Assembly (NCBI RefSeq): GCF_001665875.1
Contig: NZ_LZTA01000101.1
Location: forward strand, 1-64,000
Length of the DNA stretch: 64,000 bases
Source of the DNA: Mycobacterium sp. 852002-40037_SCH5390672
Lineage (GTDB): Bacteria; Actinomycetota; Actinomycetes; Mycobacteriales; Mycobacteriaceae
Direction of reading: 5' to 3'
Notes under the pieces: model-generated
What the model saw: the letters and a program-made list of their open reading frames with translations, nothing else
Database searches by the model: none
Told to the model about the DNA's origin: nothing
Translations under genes and position numbers: made by a program
Shown: positions 33,707-44,010 of the stretch, in pieces
Position numbering within the stretch: the stretch's first letter is position 1
How the letters are laid out: every line of letters starts with the position of its first letter

Positions 33707-34792
33707 TCAGCCCGACTGCGCCAGCACCTGCTGGATGCGTTCCTCGCGCGGCAGCACCGGACCGTCGTCGAGGGATTCGTCGATTCCGAGCTCGCCGAGC
33801 CCGGCGCTGGTCAGCAACGAGGTGCCGTAGGCGGCCAGCACGAGTTTCTGATCGTCGCTGTGGCCGTCCTCGACGAGCATCGCGCCGATCAGGCAGATGA
33901 CGGCCATCTTGAAGGCGTTGAAAGCCCGGTACCAGGGCCGGTTCGTGACCGTGATCCCGCTGGCCGACTCGTAATGCGCAAGCAGGGCATCGATGGAAAG
34001 GGCCGCGGGGTGGCTGTTGATCCCGACCGGCTGCATCCACAGCATCTCGAGCCAGCCGATGTCGGTGAGCGGGTCACCGACCGTCGTCATCTCCCAGTCG
34101 AAGACCGCGCTGACCTCGCCGCCGGTGAAGGCGAAGTTGCCCGGTTTGGCGTCGCCGTGCACCAGCGTGATCTTGGGGCACGGCGCGGGCTTGCCGGCAA
34201 GCAGTTCGCGGTGCAGCCGCTCCAGGGCGGGCAGGCGGTCGCGCTTGACCCGGTTCATCTCCGCGGCCCAGTGGTCGAGTTCGCGGTCGAGGTGGTCGGC
34301 GCCGTCATCGAGCGTGTCCAGTCCGATCCGGTCGAGGTCGACGGCGTGGATGGCGGCCAGTTGTTCGACCAGGCTCTGACACATCCGCACCACCGTGTGG
34401 TCTGCGGCGTCGGCCGGGGGTTCCATCTCGTAGACGTCGCCGGCGACCCGTTCCATGACGAAGAACGGCCTGCCGAGGACGTCGCCGGTCGGTTCGAGCC
34501 ACAGCGCCCGCGGGACGCGGACCGGCGTGTCGGCCAACGCCCGCAAGATCGTGAACTGGCGCGCGAGGTCGTAGGGCTCCAGCAGTGCCGGTGGTGGGGG
34601 ACGCAGACGCAACACGATGTCGTGGTGGTCGTCTCGAGCGCCGCGCCGGGTGACGACGCGCAGCGTCATCATCTCGGCCGAGTGCCCGAAGCTCACCCGG
34701 TCGATGTCCTCGAGGTGGGCGTCGTCGGCGTCGGGCACCTGCGTACGCAGCCATCCGCTCAACCGTTGTTCCAGCTCGGCGCCCAGCGTCAT
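33707..34792 (-). CDS. Aminoglycoside phosphotransferase-fold (APH) kinase family protein
   Basis: A 361-residue APH-type protein. LVHGDAKPGNFAF is the catalytic HxDxxxxN loop, FDWEMTTVGDPLTDIGWL the DFG-equivalent, and DIVLRLRPPP the N-lobe strand. Mycobacteria have many such proteins beside fatty-acid or steroid genes, where they probably phosphorylate small metabolites rather than give drug resistance. Its ATG overlaps the stop of the upstream lipocalin-like gene (ATGA), so the two are one operon. Substrate unknown. Confidence 0.85.
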   Translation of the reverse strand: MTLGAELEQRLSGWLRTQVPDADDAHLEDIDRVSFGHSAEMMTLRVVTRRGARDDHHDIVLRLRPPPPALLEPYDLARQFTILRALADTPVRVPRALWLEPTGDVLGRPFFVMERVAGDVYEMEPPADAADHTVVRMCQSLVEQLAAIHAVDLDRIGLDTLDDGADHLDRELDHWAAEMNRVKRDRLPALERLHRELLAGKPAPCPKITLVHGDAKPGNFAFTGGEVSAVFDWEMTTVGDPLTDIGWLEMLWMQPVGINSHPAALSIDALLAHYESASGITVTNRPWYRAFNAFKMAVICLIGAMLVEDGHSDDQKLVLAAYGTSLLTSAGLGELGIDESLDDGPVLPREERIQQVLAQSG

Positions 34793-35925
34793 TGGCGAAC
34801 CCCCTCGCCGTCCGCGGGCAGTCGGTCGACCGGGGTCTTGTCCTGGGTGAAGGCGGACATATCCATCGCCGTCCAGTTGGGGTAGCGGCGATAGCCCTGC
34901 CCGCCGAGCAGCAATTCGAAGACGCCCCAGCCGGTCTCACCGTCACGCTCGAACCGCATCAGCTGGTCGAGGGCCATCGATTTACCCTCGGTCTCGGCCA
35001 GCTGTTCGGGATCGCAGCTGTCCCAAGCGAAATGGATGAAGTACGCGCCACCACCCAGATCTTCGTATTGGCAGTGTGCCATGGGTAGCCCGTAATAGGC
35101 GTTGACTTCCAGATGCGGCGCCTCGGCGATCACCCGGTGGGCCTTGCCGTCCTCGTCGGTGAAGACGAGCACCGCACGGGTGGGCCGCTTGCGGTCGCCG
35201 TCGAATTCGACCTCGTGCTCGATCTTGACGAATCGTTTCGACAAGGTCCCGTCGGCGTGCGTGATACCACCGTCGACGTAATTGATCGTGCCGTCGGACG
35301 ATTCGATGATCCAGGCTTCGATGGCATGGTTACCGAAGCCGGCGTCGAGCCATAACCAGAAGTCGATCTTGTCGGAGATCCGCACCCCGAAGGTTCGGTC
35401 ACGACCGCCGTGGAACCCATCGACACTGCTGCGTTCCCCGTCGATCTGCACCCAACCGCTCCATCGTCCCGGCTCCTTCATGTGGTACATGTCGGCGAGC
35501 AATTCACCGCCCTTTCCATGCACTTTCATGGGCAACAGTTCCCACATCGGGGCGGTGGGTTCGTAGTAGAGCTCCCACTCGATTCCGGAGTTGTTGGGCT
35601 CGATGTCCAACCGCCACTTCTTCAGGGGTTCGACGCAGGTCCAGCGCATCGGCCCCGCGCTCAGGTCGCCACGGTCGTCGCCGGTGACCGGCCGCCCGGA
35701 CAACAGGTCCCAGTGCCGGCCGTCGGCGAGGCTGACCTTGGCGTAACCCAGCCCGCTGGCGGTGTTGGGGTTGTTGCCGTACCCGCTGGCCAGCAGGATG
35801 GTGCCATCCGGCGACGCGGCGAAGAAGTAACACCGATCCGACCACGTCGGATCGGAGTCGTGCACCTGGTCGAACGTCGTCGGAAGCTGGTGGGTGAAGG
35901 ACTCGTCCGCTGCGGAGTACCCCAT
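34789..35925 (-). CDS. Lipocalin/CrtC-like hypothetical protein (DUF7064/7065 type)
   Basis: A 378-residue, mainly beta protein resembling the hydroxyneurosporene synthase/AttH-like fold: SDRCYFFAASPDGTILLASGYGNNP, MRWTCVEPLKKWRLDIEPNN and DGFHGGRDRTFGVR are its recognisable segments. I remember this layout from actinobacterial DUF7064/DUF7065 proteins that accompany APH-fold kinases and acyl-CoA genes. The ATG at 35925 has AGAAAGGG upstream; the frame extends to 35964 without need. It is coupled by ATGA to the kinase and divergent from the TetR gene at 36050, with GATCCGG-N6-CCGGATC (35979-35998) between. Function unknown. Confidence 0.72.
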   Translation of the reverse strand: MGYSAADESFTHQLPTTFDQVHDSDPTWSDRCYFFAASPDGTILLASGYGNNPNTASGLGYAKVSLADGRHWDLLSGRPVTGDDRGDLSAGPMRWTCVEPLKKWRLDIEPNNSGIEWELYYEPTAPMWELLPMKVHGKGGELLADMYHMKEPGRWSGWVQIDGERSSVDGFHGGRDRTFGVRISDKIDFWLWLDAGFGNHAIEAWIIESSDGTINYVDGGITHADGTLSKRFVKIEHEVEFDGDRKRPTRAVLVFTDEDGKAHRVIAEAPHLEVNAYYGLPMAHCQYEDLGGGAYFIHFAWDSCDPEQLAETEGKSMALDQLMRFERDGETGWGVFELLLGGQGYRRYPNWTAMDMSAFTQDKTPVDRLPADGEGVRQ

Positions 35926-36049
35926 CGATCGCCCTTTCTGGCTGGTTAAGACTCTGTGCTGCAACGGGATTCGTTACCGATCCGGACAGCGCCGGATCTG
36001 TTCATGTCCGATAGCAAAGCAGCACAACGCATCCCGTAACATCGCCGCC

Positions 36050-36670
36050 ATGGAACCGAGCCGGCGCTGGGGCGATGACCGCGCGATCCTCGACGACGAG
36101 GAGGCCCGTAGGCGGATCCTGGAGGCCGCGGGCCGCTGCATCGTCCGGCGCGGCAACACCCAGTTCCGGATGGGCGAAGTGGCCGACGAGGCCGGGGTGT
36201 CACGGTCGACGGTGTACCGGTACTTCCCCGGGCGCGACGACGTGCTGCTGGGCCTGATGCTGACGCGGGTGGACAGTGCGCTTGCTGAGTTGGTGCGCTC
36301 GCTGCCCGACCCCGACGACCCCATTCGATCGGTGCCCGAGATGGTGCTGGCCCGGGTGGAATCGGTGGACGGTAACGCGCTGAACGAAGCGTTGTTCGCC
36401 GCCGAGAGCACCGCGATGGCCTCGGCGCTCGCGAAGGGTTCCGAACCGATTGTGGAGCTGCTGCTGCGGCATTACGGGCCGCTGCTGAACCGGTGGAAAG
36501 CGGCGGGGTCGCTCTACCCCGATATGGATTTCCGCTCGATCGTCCAGTGGTTGCACACCGCGACCCTGTTTTTGCTGGCGCCGTCGTGGCGATATCGCCC
36601 CGCAGCGGACAAACGAGAATTCGTCGAGCAGTTCGTGGTGAGGGCCCTGGTGCCACAGATCAGACAATAA
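36050..36670 (+). CDS. TetR family transcriptional regulator
   Basis: A 206-residue TetR repressor. ARRRILEAAGRCIVRRGNTQF precedes the helix-turn-helix GEVADEAGVSRSTVYRYFPGRDDVLLGL. The ATG at 36050 is chosen from the fold; the frame stays open upstream to 35894 without a supported start. It is divergent from the lipocalin-like/APH operon and is followed by another APH gene, and its own stop codon lies inside a 24-bp palindrome. It may regulate both sides. Confidence 0.87.
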   Translation: MEPSRRWGDDRAILDDEEARRRILEAAGRCIVRRGNTQFRMGEVADEAGVSRSTVYRYFPGRDDVLLGLMLTRVDSALAELVRSLPDPDDPIRSVPEMVLARVESVDGNALNEALFAAESTAMASALAKGSEPIVELLLRHYGPLLNRWKAAGSLYPDMDFRSIVQWLHTATLFLLAPSWRYRPAADKREFVEQFVVRALVPQIRQ

Positions 36671-36684
36671 TCGTATATTGTCTG
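36661..36684. promoter_or_regulatory. Perfect 9-bp inverted repeat overlapping tetR stop, before APH gene
   Basis: CAGACAATA (36661-36669) and TATTGTCTG (36676-36684) are exact inverted repeats around ATCGTA. The tetR stop TAA (36668-36670) falls within the left arm. The AT content and absence of a GC stem argue for an operator rather than a terminator; it would control the following APH-fold gene (start about 36772). Confidence 0.65.
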
Positions 36685-36771
36685 ATGTCCAGACGTTCGA
36701 TCGGTTTGCCCGACGCCGCTGGTGTTAAGAGCACAGCACTGCGGCCGGCTGGCAAATCAGGATGGATGGAC

Positions 36772-37908
36772 ATGAAAACTTCTGTGGGACACGCTTTCTC
36801 TATTCTCGGGCTGGCCGCCCACCTGGGCCGCGGTGCAGGCCGGGTGGCCGCCGACGCGGTGGTGGGAGGCCGGTTCGGCCTGCCACGGACGGTCGAGGAC
36901 ATCGACCCCGCGGTGCTGTCCCGGGTCATGGGAACCACGGTTCGGTCGATCCGCGTCCTGAGCAGGGATGCGGGGACCTCCTCGCGTGGCCGGCTGGTGC
37001 TGACCGGCAAGAACGTCCCCGACTCGGTGTTCGTCAAGATCGCCGCACCGACCGCCGGCACCCGGCTGATCGGCGAACTGGGCCGCCTCGGACACACCGA
37101 GGTGCGGTTCTACCGTGAGCTCGCACCGCAGGTCATCGGCGTCCCCTACTGCTACGGCGCGGCGTTCGACGCCTGGACGGGCCGGTACCTGCTGGTGCTG
37201 GAGGACCTGCCGGCCGAGTCGTGCGAGTTCCCGGACACGTTGCATCCGCTCTCGGCCGACCAGGCCAGCCTGATCATCGAGCTGCTGGCCGAACTGCACG
37301 CCACCTTCTGGGGGCTGCTCCCACGCGGCGGGCGCGGCGCGATGGACTGGCTGTACACACCGTCGGGTGACGTCACGTCGTTGCTGACCGGTTCTCTCAT
37401 GCACGCATCGATCAACCGCCTCGCCGACCGCACCGCGATCCCGGCGGACAACGGCAGCTTCATCGCCGACAACTACCGCGCCGTCGCGGCACTCATCGAC
37501 ACGCCGCCGCACACCGTCATGCACGGTGACGCCCACCCGGGCAACATGTACTTCCACGGCGGCAAGGCCGGACTGCTGGACTGGCAGGCGCTGCGCCGGG
37601 GACACCCCTCCCGCGAACTGGCTTACACCCTGATCACCAGCCTGACGCCGCAGGACCGCCAGGCCACCCAGCGCGAACTGCTCGACGACTACCGGCGGGC
37701 GCTGGTGGCGGCCGGCGGACCCGAGTTGGACCGCGACGACCTGTGGCTGCGGTACCGCCAGGGCGCGCTGTATGCCTACGTCGCCCCGCTGATCACCGCC
37801 GGAATGGGTGGGATGCAGGTCGAAGAGATCGTCATGGAGGGCCTGCGTCGCGGTGTCACCGCGCTCGATGACCTGGAAACCGTCGCCGCCCTGCAGGCCT
37901 CGCTGTAG
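36772..37908 (+). CDS. Aminoglycoside phosphotransferase-fold (APH) kinase family protein
   Basis: About 378 residues, a second APH-type protein, not closely similar to the one at 33707. The catalytic loop is MHGDAHPGNMYF and the metal-binding LLDWQALRRGHPSRELAY follows. DSVFVKIAAPT and RYLLVLEDLPAES are the N-lobe lysine and hinge. AGGA lies nine bases before the ATG at 36772; ATG 36766 and 36685 are in-frame alternatives. Substrate unknown. The upstream palindrome suggests TetR control. Confidence 0.83.
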   Translation: MKTSVGHAFSILGLAAHLGRGAGRVAADAVVGGRFGLPRTVEDIDPAVLSRVMGTTVRSIRVLSRDAGTSSRGRLVLTGKNVPDSVFVKIAAPTAGTRLIGELGRLGHTEVRFYRELAPQVIGVPYCYGAAFDAWTGRYLLVLEDLPAESCEFPDTLHPLSADQASLIIELLAELHATFWGLLPRGGRGAMDWLYTPSGDVTSLLTGSLMHASINRLADRTAIPADNGSFIADNYRAVAALIDTPPHTVMHGDAHPGNMYFHGGKAGLLDWQALRRGHPSRELAYTLITSLTPQDRQATQRELLDDYRRALVAAGGPELDRDDLWLRYRQGALYAYVAPLITAGMGGMQVEEIVMEGLRRGVTALDDLETVAALQASL

Positions 37909-37957
37909 GGCCGGTCGAATTCGGCTGAGGCTATTGCCTTCGGCGCGCCAGGAGTTA

Positions 37958-37974
37958 CGCTACCTACCGTAGCG
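37958..37974. promoter_or_regulatory. Inverted repeat before amidohydrolase gene
   Basis: CGCTAC-CTACC-GTAGCG is a perfect 6-bp inverted repeat 64 bp before the ATG at 38038. It is operator-like in size; no regulator gene is adjacent except the TetR at 36050 further upstream. Confidence 0.4.
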
Positions 37975-38037
37975 AAATGCTGCGCGCCTTACCGCTCAGC
38001 ACTCCAGAGACAGCCCACGATGGCGAAGAGGAGTCTC

Positions 38038-39798
<1,761 letters not shown>

Positions 39799-39810
39799 GA
39801 GCTCCCCTCG

Positions 39811-41163
39811 ATGGCAACGGCGGCCGGCAATCCGGCGCGGACCCGCGACGAGGATGCCATCGGCACCCCGCCGGAAAACCCGACGCTGGTGCCCGCCGAC
39901 CGCTACTACTCCCCCGACTTCGCCGCGCTCGAGGCGCAGCGGATGTGGCCCAGGGTGTGGCAGCTGGCCTGCATGGTCGACCATCTCGCGGCGCCCGGCG
40001 ACTACTTCGAGTACCGGTGCGGCCCGTACGGGGTGCTGATCGTCCGGGACGACGACGGGGTGCTCCGGGCGTTCCAGAACGTCTGCCGGCACCGCGGCAA
40101 TTCGCTGTGCACCGGATCGGGTTCGGGGCTGCGCGAACTCAAATGCGGCTATCACGGCTGGACCTGGGACCTAGCCGGCGCTCTCAAACGGGTGCCCAAT
40201 CGCAAGGGCTTCGGCGGGCTGCGGATGTCCGACTTCCCGTTGATACCGGCGCGGGTCGACACCTGGGCGGGATTCGTCTTCGTCAACCTCGATCCGGGCG
40301 CGGTGTCGTTGATCGAATACCTCGAGGCGGTGCCCGACGACATCGCCTGGTGCCACCTGGAAGATTTCCACTGCTATGCCACGCTCACCGTCGAGGTCGA
40401 CGCCAACTGGAAAACCATCGCCGACGGGTACAGCGAGACCTACCACATCGCGACCCTGCATCCCGAACTTCTGCGCTGCGTCGACGATATCCATGCACCG
40501 CAACAGATTTGGGGTCACACGGGAAAATCGGACCAACCCTACGGCGTGCAGAGCCCACGCTTTGACGGTGCACTGAGCGACGAAGAGGTGTGGGACGCCT
40601 ACGTCTACACACAGGGAGCGCTGATGGGCGCCGCCGAAGGGACGCCCTTCCCCGCCGATGAACGCCGGCCCGGGCAGACGGTTGCCGACCTGATCGCGGA
40701 TCGAACCCGGGCATTCGCCGCGGGCCGCGGCGTCGACCTCAGTTGGGCCGACACCGACCGGATGACCCGATTGCACCAGTACAACGTGTTTCCCAACATG
40801 ACGCTTCTGACCAATGCCGATCACCTGACCGTCATGTGCTCGCGCCCGGCCCCCGACCCCAGCCCCGACAAGGGTGAGTTGGTCATGTTCCTGATGACCC
40901 GGACGCCGCCGGGTGCGCCGCGCACCAAGCCAACGGACGTCCGCGTGGCCGCCGATGCGGCCGAGCCCGGGTCGGGACCAGGCGTTGTGCTCACCCAAGA
41001 CATCGCCGTGCTCCCCGGCTTGCAACGCGGCCTGCACCAACCGGGCTTCACGCACATGGTGTTGTCCAGCGAGGAACGCCGCGTGATCAACATGCATCGC
41101 AACCTGGAGCGCTATCTCGAGTTGCCCACATCCCAGCAAATGAGCGGCGGAACGCCGACGTGA
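39811..41163 (+). CDS. Rieske aromatic-ring-hydroxylating oxygenase, alpha subunit
   Basis: A 450-residue oxygenase alpha subunit. The Rieske [2Fe-2S] cluster ligands are in CRHRGNSLC and CGYHGW (CxH...CxxH, about residues 92-119), and the mononuclear iron motif is in NWKTIADGYSETYHIATLHPE (two His plus a later Asp). Electrons come from a separate reductase, which is not encoded nearby. It follows the amidohydrolase by 12 bp on the same strand. The substrate is probably an aromatic or steroid-like compound, not determinable here. Confidence 0.88.
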   Translation: MATAAGNPARTRDEDAIGTPPENPTLVPADRYYSPDFAALEAQRMWPRVWQLACMVDHLAAPGDYFEYRCGPYGVLIVRDDDGVLRAFQNVCRHRGNSLCTGSGSGLRELKCGYHGWTWDLAGALKRVPNRKGFGGLRMSDFPLIPARVDTWAGFVFVNLDPGAVSLIEYLEAVPDDIAWCHLEDFHCYATLTVEVDANWKTIADGYSETYHIATLHPELLRCVDDIHAPQQIWGHTGKSDQPYGVQSPRFDGALSDEEVWDAYVYTQGALMGAAEGTPFPADERRPGQTVADLIADRTRAFAAGRGVDLSWADTDRMTRLHQYNVFPNMTLLTNADHLTVMCSRPAPDPSPDKGELVMFLMTRTPPGAPRTKPTDVRVAADAAEPGSGPGVVLTQDIAVLPGLQRGLHQPGFTHMVLSSEERRVINMHRNLERYLELPTSQQMSGGTPT

Positions 41164-41230
41164 TCTCTCGCAACATAATTCGTGTTCAGAAGGCGAAAGT
41201 GGCGCCGGACGATTTAGAATCCCGCTTGTG

Positions 41231-41608
41231 ATGACCCCGTCTTACCCCTGGGGGGACGATCGAGGGCAACTTGCGCGGCAGCTTCGACTGCCGTATCACA
41301 CGCTCCGCCGACGGCGGGCGCGACGTCTGTGCCAGAGTTTCGAACGGGTGGGTGTTCGAACGGCACCGGAGCGGCTACGGGAGATGTTGGCGGGCGCACC
41401 GCTGGCCGCTCATGAAGTGATCAATGTGAACTTCGCATTGATCGCGATCCGGCTCGACCGCGAGTCTCGCGCCGCGCGATACAAGCGGATCAAACAACGT
41501 GGTACCCGGTCGCTGATGCTCGCGGGCCTGATCATGGTGGTGCTGAACTTTCTCATGTGCATGGCATACGTTCTGCTCAACCTGGCGGAGCAATCCGCGC
41601 CCCTGTAG
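41231..41608 (+). CDS. Small membrane protein, hypothetical
   Basis: About 125 residues with a basic N-terminal region (YHTLRRRRARRLCQSF) and one C-terminal membrane helix (SLMLAGLIMVVLNFLMCMAYVLL). A GTG directly before (41228) is an alternative start. I do not recognise the family. It lies between the Rieske gene and a convergent two-component system. Confidence 0.55.
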   Translation: MTPSYPWGDDRGQLARQLRLPYHTLRRRRARRLCQSFERVGVRTAPERLREMLAGAPLAAHEVINVNFALIAIRLDRESRAARYKRIKQRGTRSLMLAGLIMVVLNFLMCMAYVLLNLAEQSAPL

Positions 41609-41612
41609 TTCT

Positions 41613-42278
41613 TCAGCGCGGCGCGACGATGCCGTTGTCGTATGCGTAGACGATCGCGGCGGCGCGGTCGCGCAGGTCGAGCTTTCCGAAGATCCGTCCG
41701 ATGTGGCTCTTGACCGTGACGCCCGAGATGCACAGTTGGCCGGCGATCTCCGTATTGGAAAGGCCCTGCCCGATCAACGTCAGAACGTCGAGCTCACGGG
41801 TGGTCAGCTCGCCGATCGCGGTGCCGCGGGGTCCGGGCGCGGCCTTGCGGTAGGTGGTCAGCACGCGCGAGGTCACCGCGGGATCGAGATAGCTGTCGCC
41901 CCTGGCGACCGCCCGCACCGCGCGGATCAGCTCCTCGGCGGACGAGTCCTTGAGCACGAAGCCGGACGCACCGGCACGCAGTGCCCCCGATAACAACTCG
42001 TCCTCGTTAAAGGTGGTCAGCGCGAGCACCGGCGGCCTGCCGCCCAGCCTGCGCGTCGCCTCGATGCCGTCGACGCGACGCATCCGCAGGTCCATCACGA
42101 CGACATCGGGCCGGTGCTCGGACACCGCGGCGGGCACCTCGTCACCGTCGGCGCACTCGGCGACGATGACGAAACCGTCCTTGCGGCGCAGGATCCGCCG
42201 CAGGCCCGAGCGCACCAGGTCCTGGTCGTCGACGAGCAGCACGTTGATCTCCGGCGTCGCTGGGATATTTGGGATCAC
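41613..42278 (-). CDS. NarL/LuxR family response regulator
   Basis: A 221-residue response regulator: receiver domain with INVLLVDDQDLVRSGL and the phospho-acceptor in DVVVMDLRM (about residue 55), KDSSAEEL as the conserved lysine, and a LuxR helix-turn-helix (LTTRELDVLTLIGQGLSNTEI...VTVKSHI, about 150-190). The GTG at 42278 overlaps the histidine-kinase stop, fixing the start; the very long open frame upstream to 43646 is not real. Partner of the kinase at 42275. Target genes unknown, possibly the neighbouring transporter. Confidence 0.92.
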   Translation of the reverse strand: MIPNIPATPEINVLLVDDQDLVRSGLRRILRRKDGFVIVAECADGDEVPAAVSEHRPDVVVMDLRMRRVDGIEATRRLGGRPPVLALTTFNEDELLSGALRAGASGFVLKDSSAEELIRAVRAVARGDSYLDPAVTSRVLTTYRKAAPGPRGTAIGELTTRELDVLTLIGQGLSNTEIAGQLCISGVTVKSHIGRIFGKLDLRDRAAAIVYAYDNGIVAPR

Positions 42279-43492
42279 CCCTTGCACCACCAGGGCCTCC
42301 AGGAGGTATCGCCTTCTTGCAGCGGTATCTCGGCGCACACCGACCACCCGTCCCGGGTGGGGCCGACGTCGATGGCCCCGCCGAGCAGCTCGACCCGCTG
42401 GCGCATGCCGCGCACGCCGCGCCCTTCGGGTGATTGCGCGGCGATCACCGCCGCCGGAAGCAGGTTGGTGACGGCGAGCCGCGCCGACGTCAGCGAAATA
42501 TCCAGCACTACACCGGCTTTCGATTCGGGCGCGTGCTTGGCGATGTTGGCCAGCGATTCCTGGGTGAGGCGATACAGCGCCAGTCCGACCGTGGCCGACA
42601 CGTGATCGGTGGGCCCTTCGACGCACAGCGCGACGGCCAGGCCGGCCCGCCGGAAACCCTCGACGAGCACGGCGACGTCGTCGATACCGGGTTCGGGCGC
42701 GGTTTGCGCGGTTTTGGTCGGCCAGTTGTCGAGCAACCCGACGGTGCGACGGATGTCGGCCATCGCCTGGCGGCCGAGTCGCTCGGCCTGCTCCAGGGCC
42801 TCGACCGCGTCGTCGACGTCGCGATCCTGCTGCAACGCGCGGCGCGCACCGGTCACATGCAACAGCGTGATGCTCAGCGAATGGGCGATGACGTCGTGCA
42901 CTTCGCGCGCGATGCGCCGCCGCTCGTCGGCGGCGGCGTGCTCGGCCAGCATCTCCTGCGCCTCGATCTGTTCGGCAAGCAACAGCCGCTGGGTGCGCAT
43001 CAGGTAGCCGAGCAGCCACCCCACCGCGATGAAACCGAGGTACAACACCACGGTGTCGAGGCGGTGCAGCGCGGAGGCGGTGACCAACAGCGCCGCCGCC
43101 GAGACGGCCGCCAGGATCCCGCCCCACACCGACGCCAATGTCGCGACGACCAAGACCATCAAGACCAACAACGCCGGGGCGAAATCGGCGTGAATGGGCG
43201 CCGAGGTACCGAACAGCGTCATCGCGGTGGAGGCCGACCAGGTGGCCCACAACGGCCCCGGGGTCATCTTCATGTTGAAGGCCAAAAACGCCAACGACGG
43301 CGACAACGCGAGGGCGAACGCGGTCAGCGACACGGGCAGGTCGGAGACGGGCCGCTGCAGCGTCCCGATCACGCCGCCGAGCACCAGGGCGACATCGACG
43401 GAGATCAGCGCAGCCCAGGTGATACCGACGGGAATCAGCTCGCTTCGCCGGCGAAGCAGTTCCCGCAGGTGATCCGCTGCGGCGCGCAACAT
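42275..43492 (-). CDS. NarL-type sensor histidine kinase (HisKA_3)
   Basis: A 405-residue membrane kinase with five or six N-terminal helices (about residues 20-160), no large extracytoplasmic sensor, and then the dimerisation/phosphorylation motif RREVHDVIAHSLS-like (EVHDVIAHSLS, His about 198) of HisKA_3. The C-terminal HATPase has ESLANIAKHAPESKAG and GRGVRGMRQRVELLGG. It resembles the common actinobacterial two-component systems whose signals are unknown. Translationally coupled to the response regulator by GTGA. Confidence 0.9.
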   Translation of the reverse strand: MLRAAADHLRELLRRRSELIPVGITWAALISVDVALVLGGVIGTLQRPVSDLPVSLTAFALALSPSLAFLAFNMKMTPGPLWATWSASTAMTLFGTSAPIHADFAPALLVLMVLVVATLASVWGGILAAVSAAALLVTASALHRLDTVVLYLGFIAVGWLLGYLMRTQRLLLAEQIEAQEMLAEHAAADERRRIAREVHDVIAHSLSITLLHVTGARRALQQDRDVDDAVEALEQAERLGRQAMADIRRTVGLLDNWPTKTAQTAPEPGIDDVAVLVEGFRRAGLAVALCVEGPTDHVSATVGLALYRLTQESLANIAKHAPESKAGVVLDISLTSARLAVTNLLPAAVIAAQSPEGRGVRGMRQRVELLGGAIDVGPTRDGWSVCAEIPLQEGDTSWRPWWCKG

Positions 43493-43625
43493 CGTCCAAT
43501 CCTAGAAGAGCCCGGTGCCTCGTCACATCCTGCTGCGGGCGGCACCCGTCTCCGCCCGTGGTAGGACACAAAGACTGCACTTCGGCACGACGCGCAACGG
43601 ACGGTAGTTTTCCTAACGTCGAGCC

Positions 43626-44006
43626 ATGACATGGACACTGCTGCACGACCGCATGGCCTTCATGGCCCGAGTGATAAAGGCCGCCGATCTGGACCCCGAG
43701 GCGGCACTTGCATTGATCGACAAGTCATCCGAGGTGTCCGCGCTGTTCGGCGACGAGGAGGGCTTGATGCTTTCGCTCGGCCAGCGATGGATCACCATGC
43801 TGGTGGCCAAGCTGGATCAGGCGGCGCACGAGGGCGCGTCGGCCGAACAGGTGCGTGCCGATCTCGAGGCCGCCGAGCCCGGACTGCACGCGTTGGTCAA
43901 GATCGGCACCCGCCGGTCGCTGCGAGTGCGATCCCTTACGCGCGGTGAGCATGTCGCCGTGGGGCTGTTCGGCGGGCCCAGCAGCGAACGGCAGACCGTT
44001 GCATGA
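43626..44006 (+). CDS. Hypothetical protein preceding mmpL
   Basis: A 126-residue, mostly helical acidic protein (LDPEAALALIDKSSEVSALFGDEEG, ASAEQVRADLEAAEPGLHALVK) without signal or membrane segment. I do not recognise it. Its stop lies five bases before the MmpL start, so it is probably cotranscribed with the transporter. Its position differs from the usual MmpS partner, which is a membrane protein. Confidence 0.65.
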   Translation: MTWTLLHDRMAFMARVIKAADLDPEAALALIDKSSEVSALFGDEEGLMLSLGQRWITMLVAKLDQAAHEGASAEQVRADLEAAEPGLHALVKIGTRRSLRVRSLTRGEHVAVGLFGGPSSERQTVA

Positions 44007-44010
44007 CCGA

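Noticed and set aside
35979..35998. GATCCGG-N6-CCGGATC inverted repeat
   Set aside because: Plausible operator for the TetR at 36050 but short and GC-rich; kept only as a note in the neighbouring gene.
36661..36684. Rho-independent terminator reading of this palindrome
   Set aside because: Stem is AT-rich with no following T tract, so an operator is more likely.
41613..43646. 677-residue open frame covering the response regulator and most of the kinase
   Set aside because: Only the last 221 residues match a response regulator. The upstream part is antisense-frame noise across the kinase gene, whose own frame is clearly coding; the GTG at 42278 is the true start.
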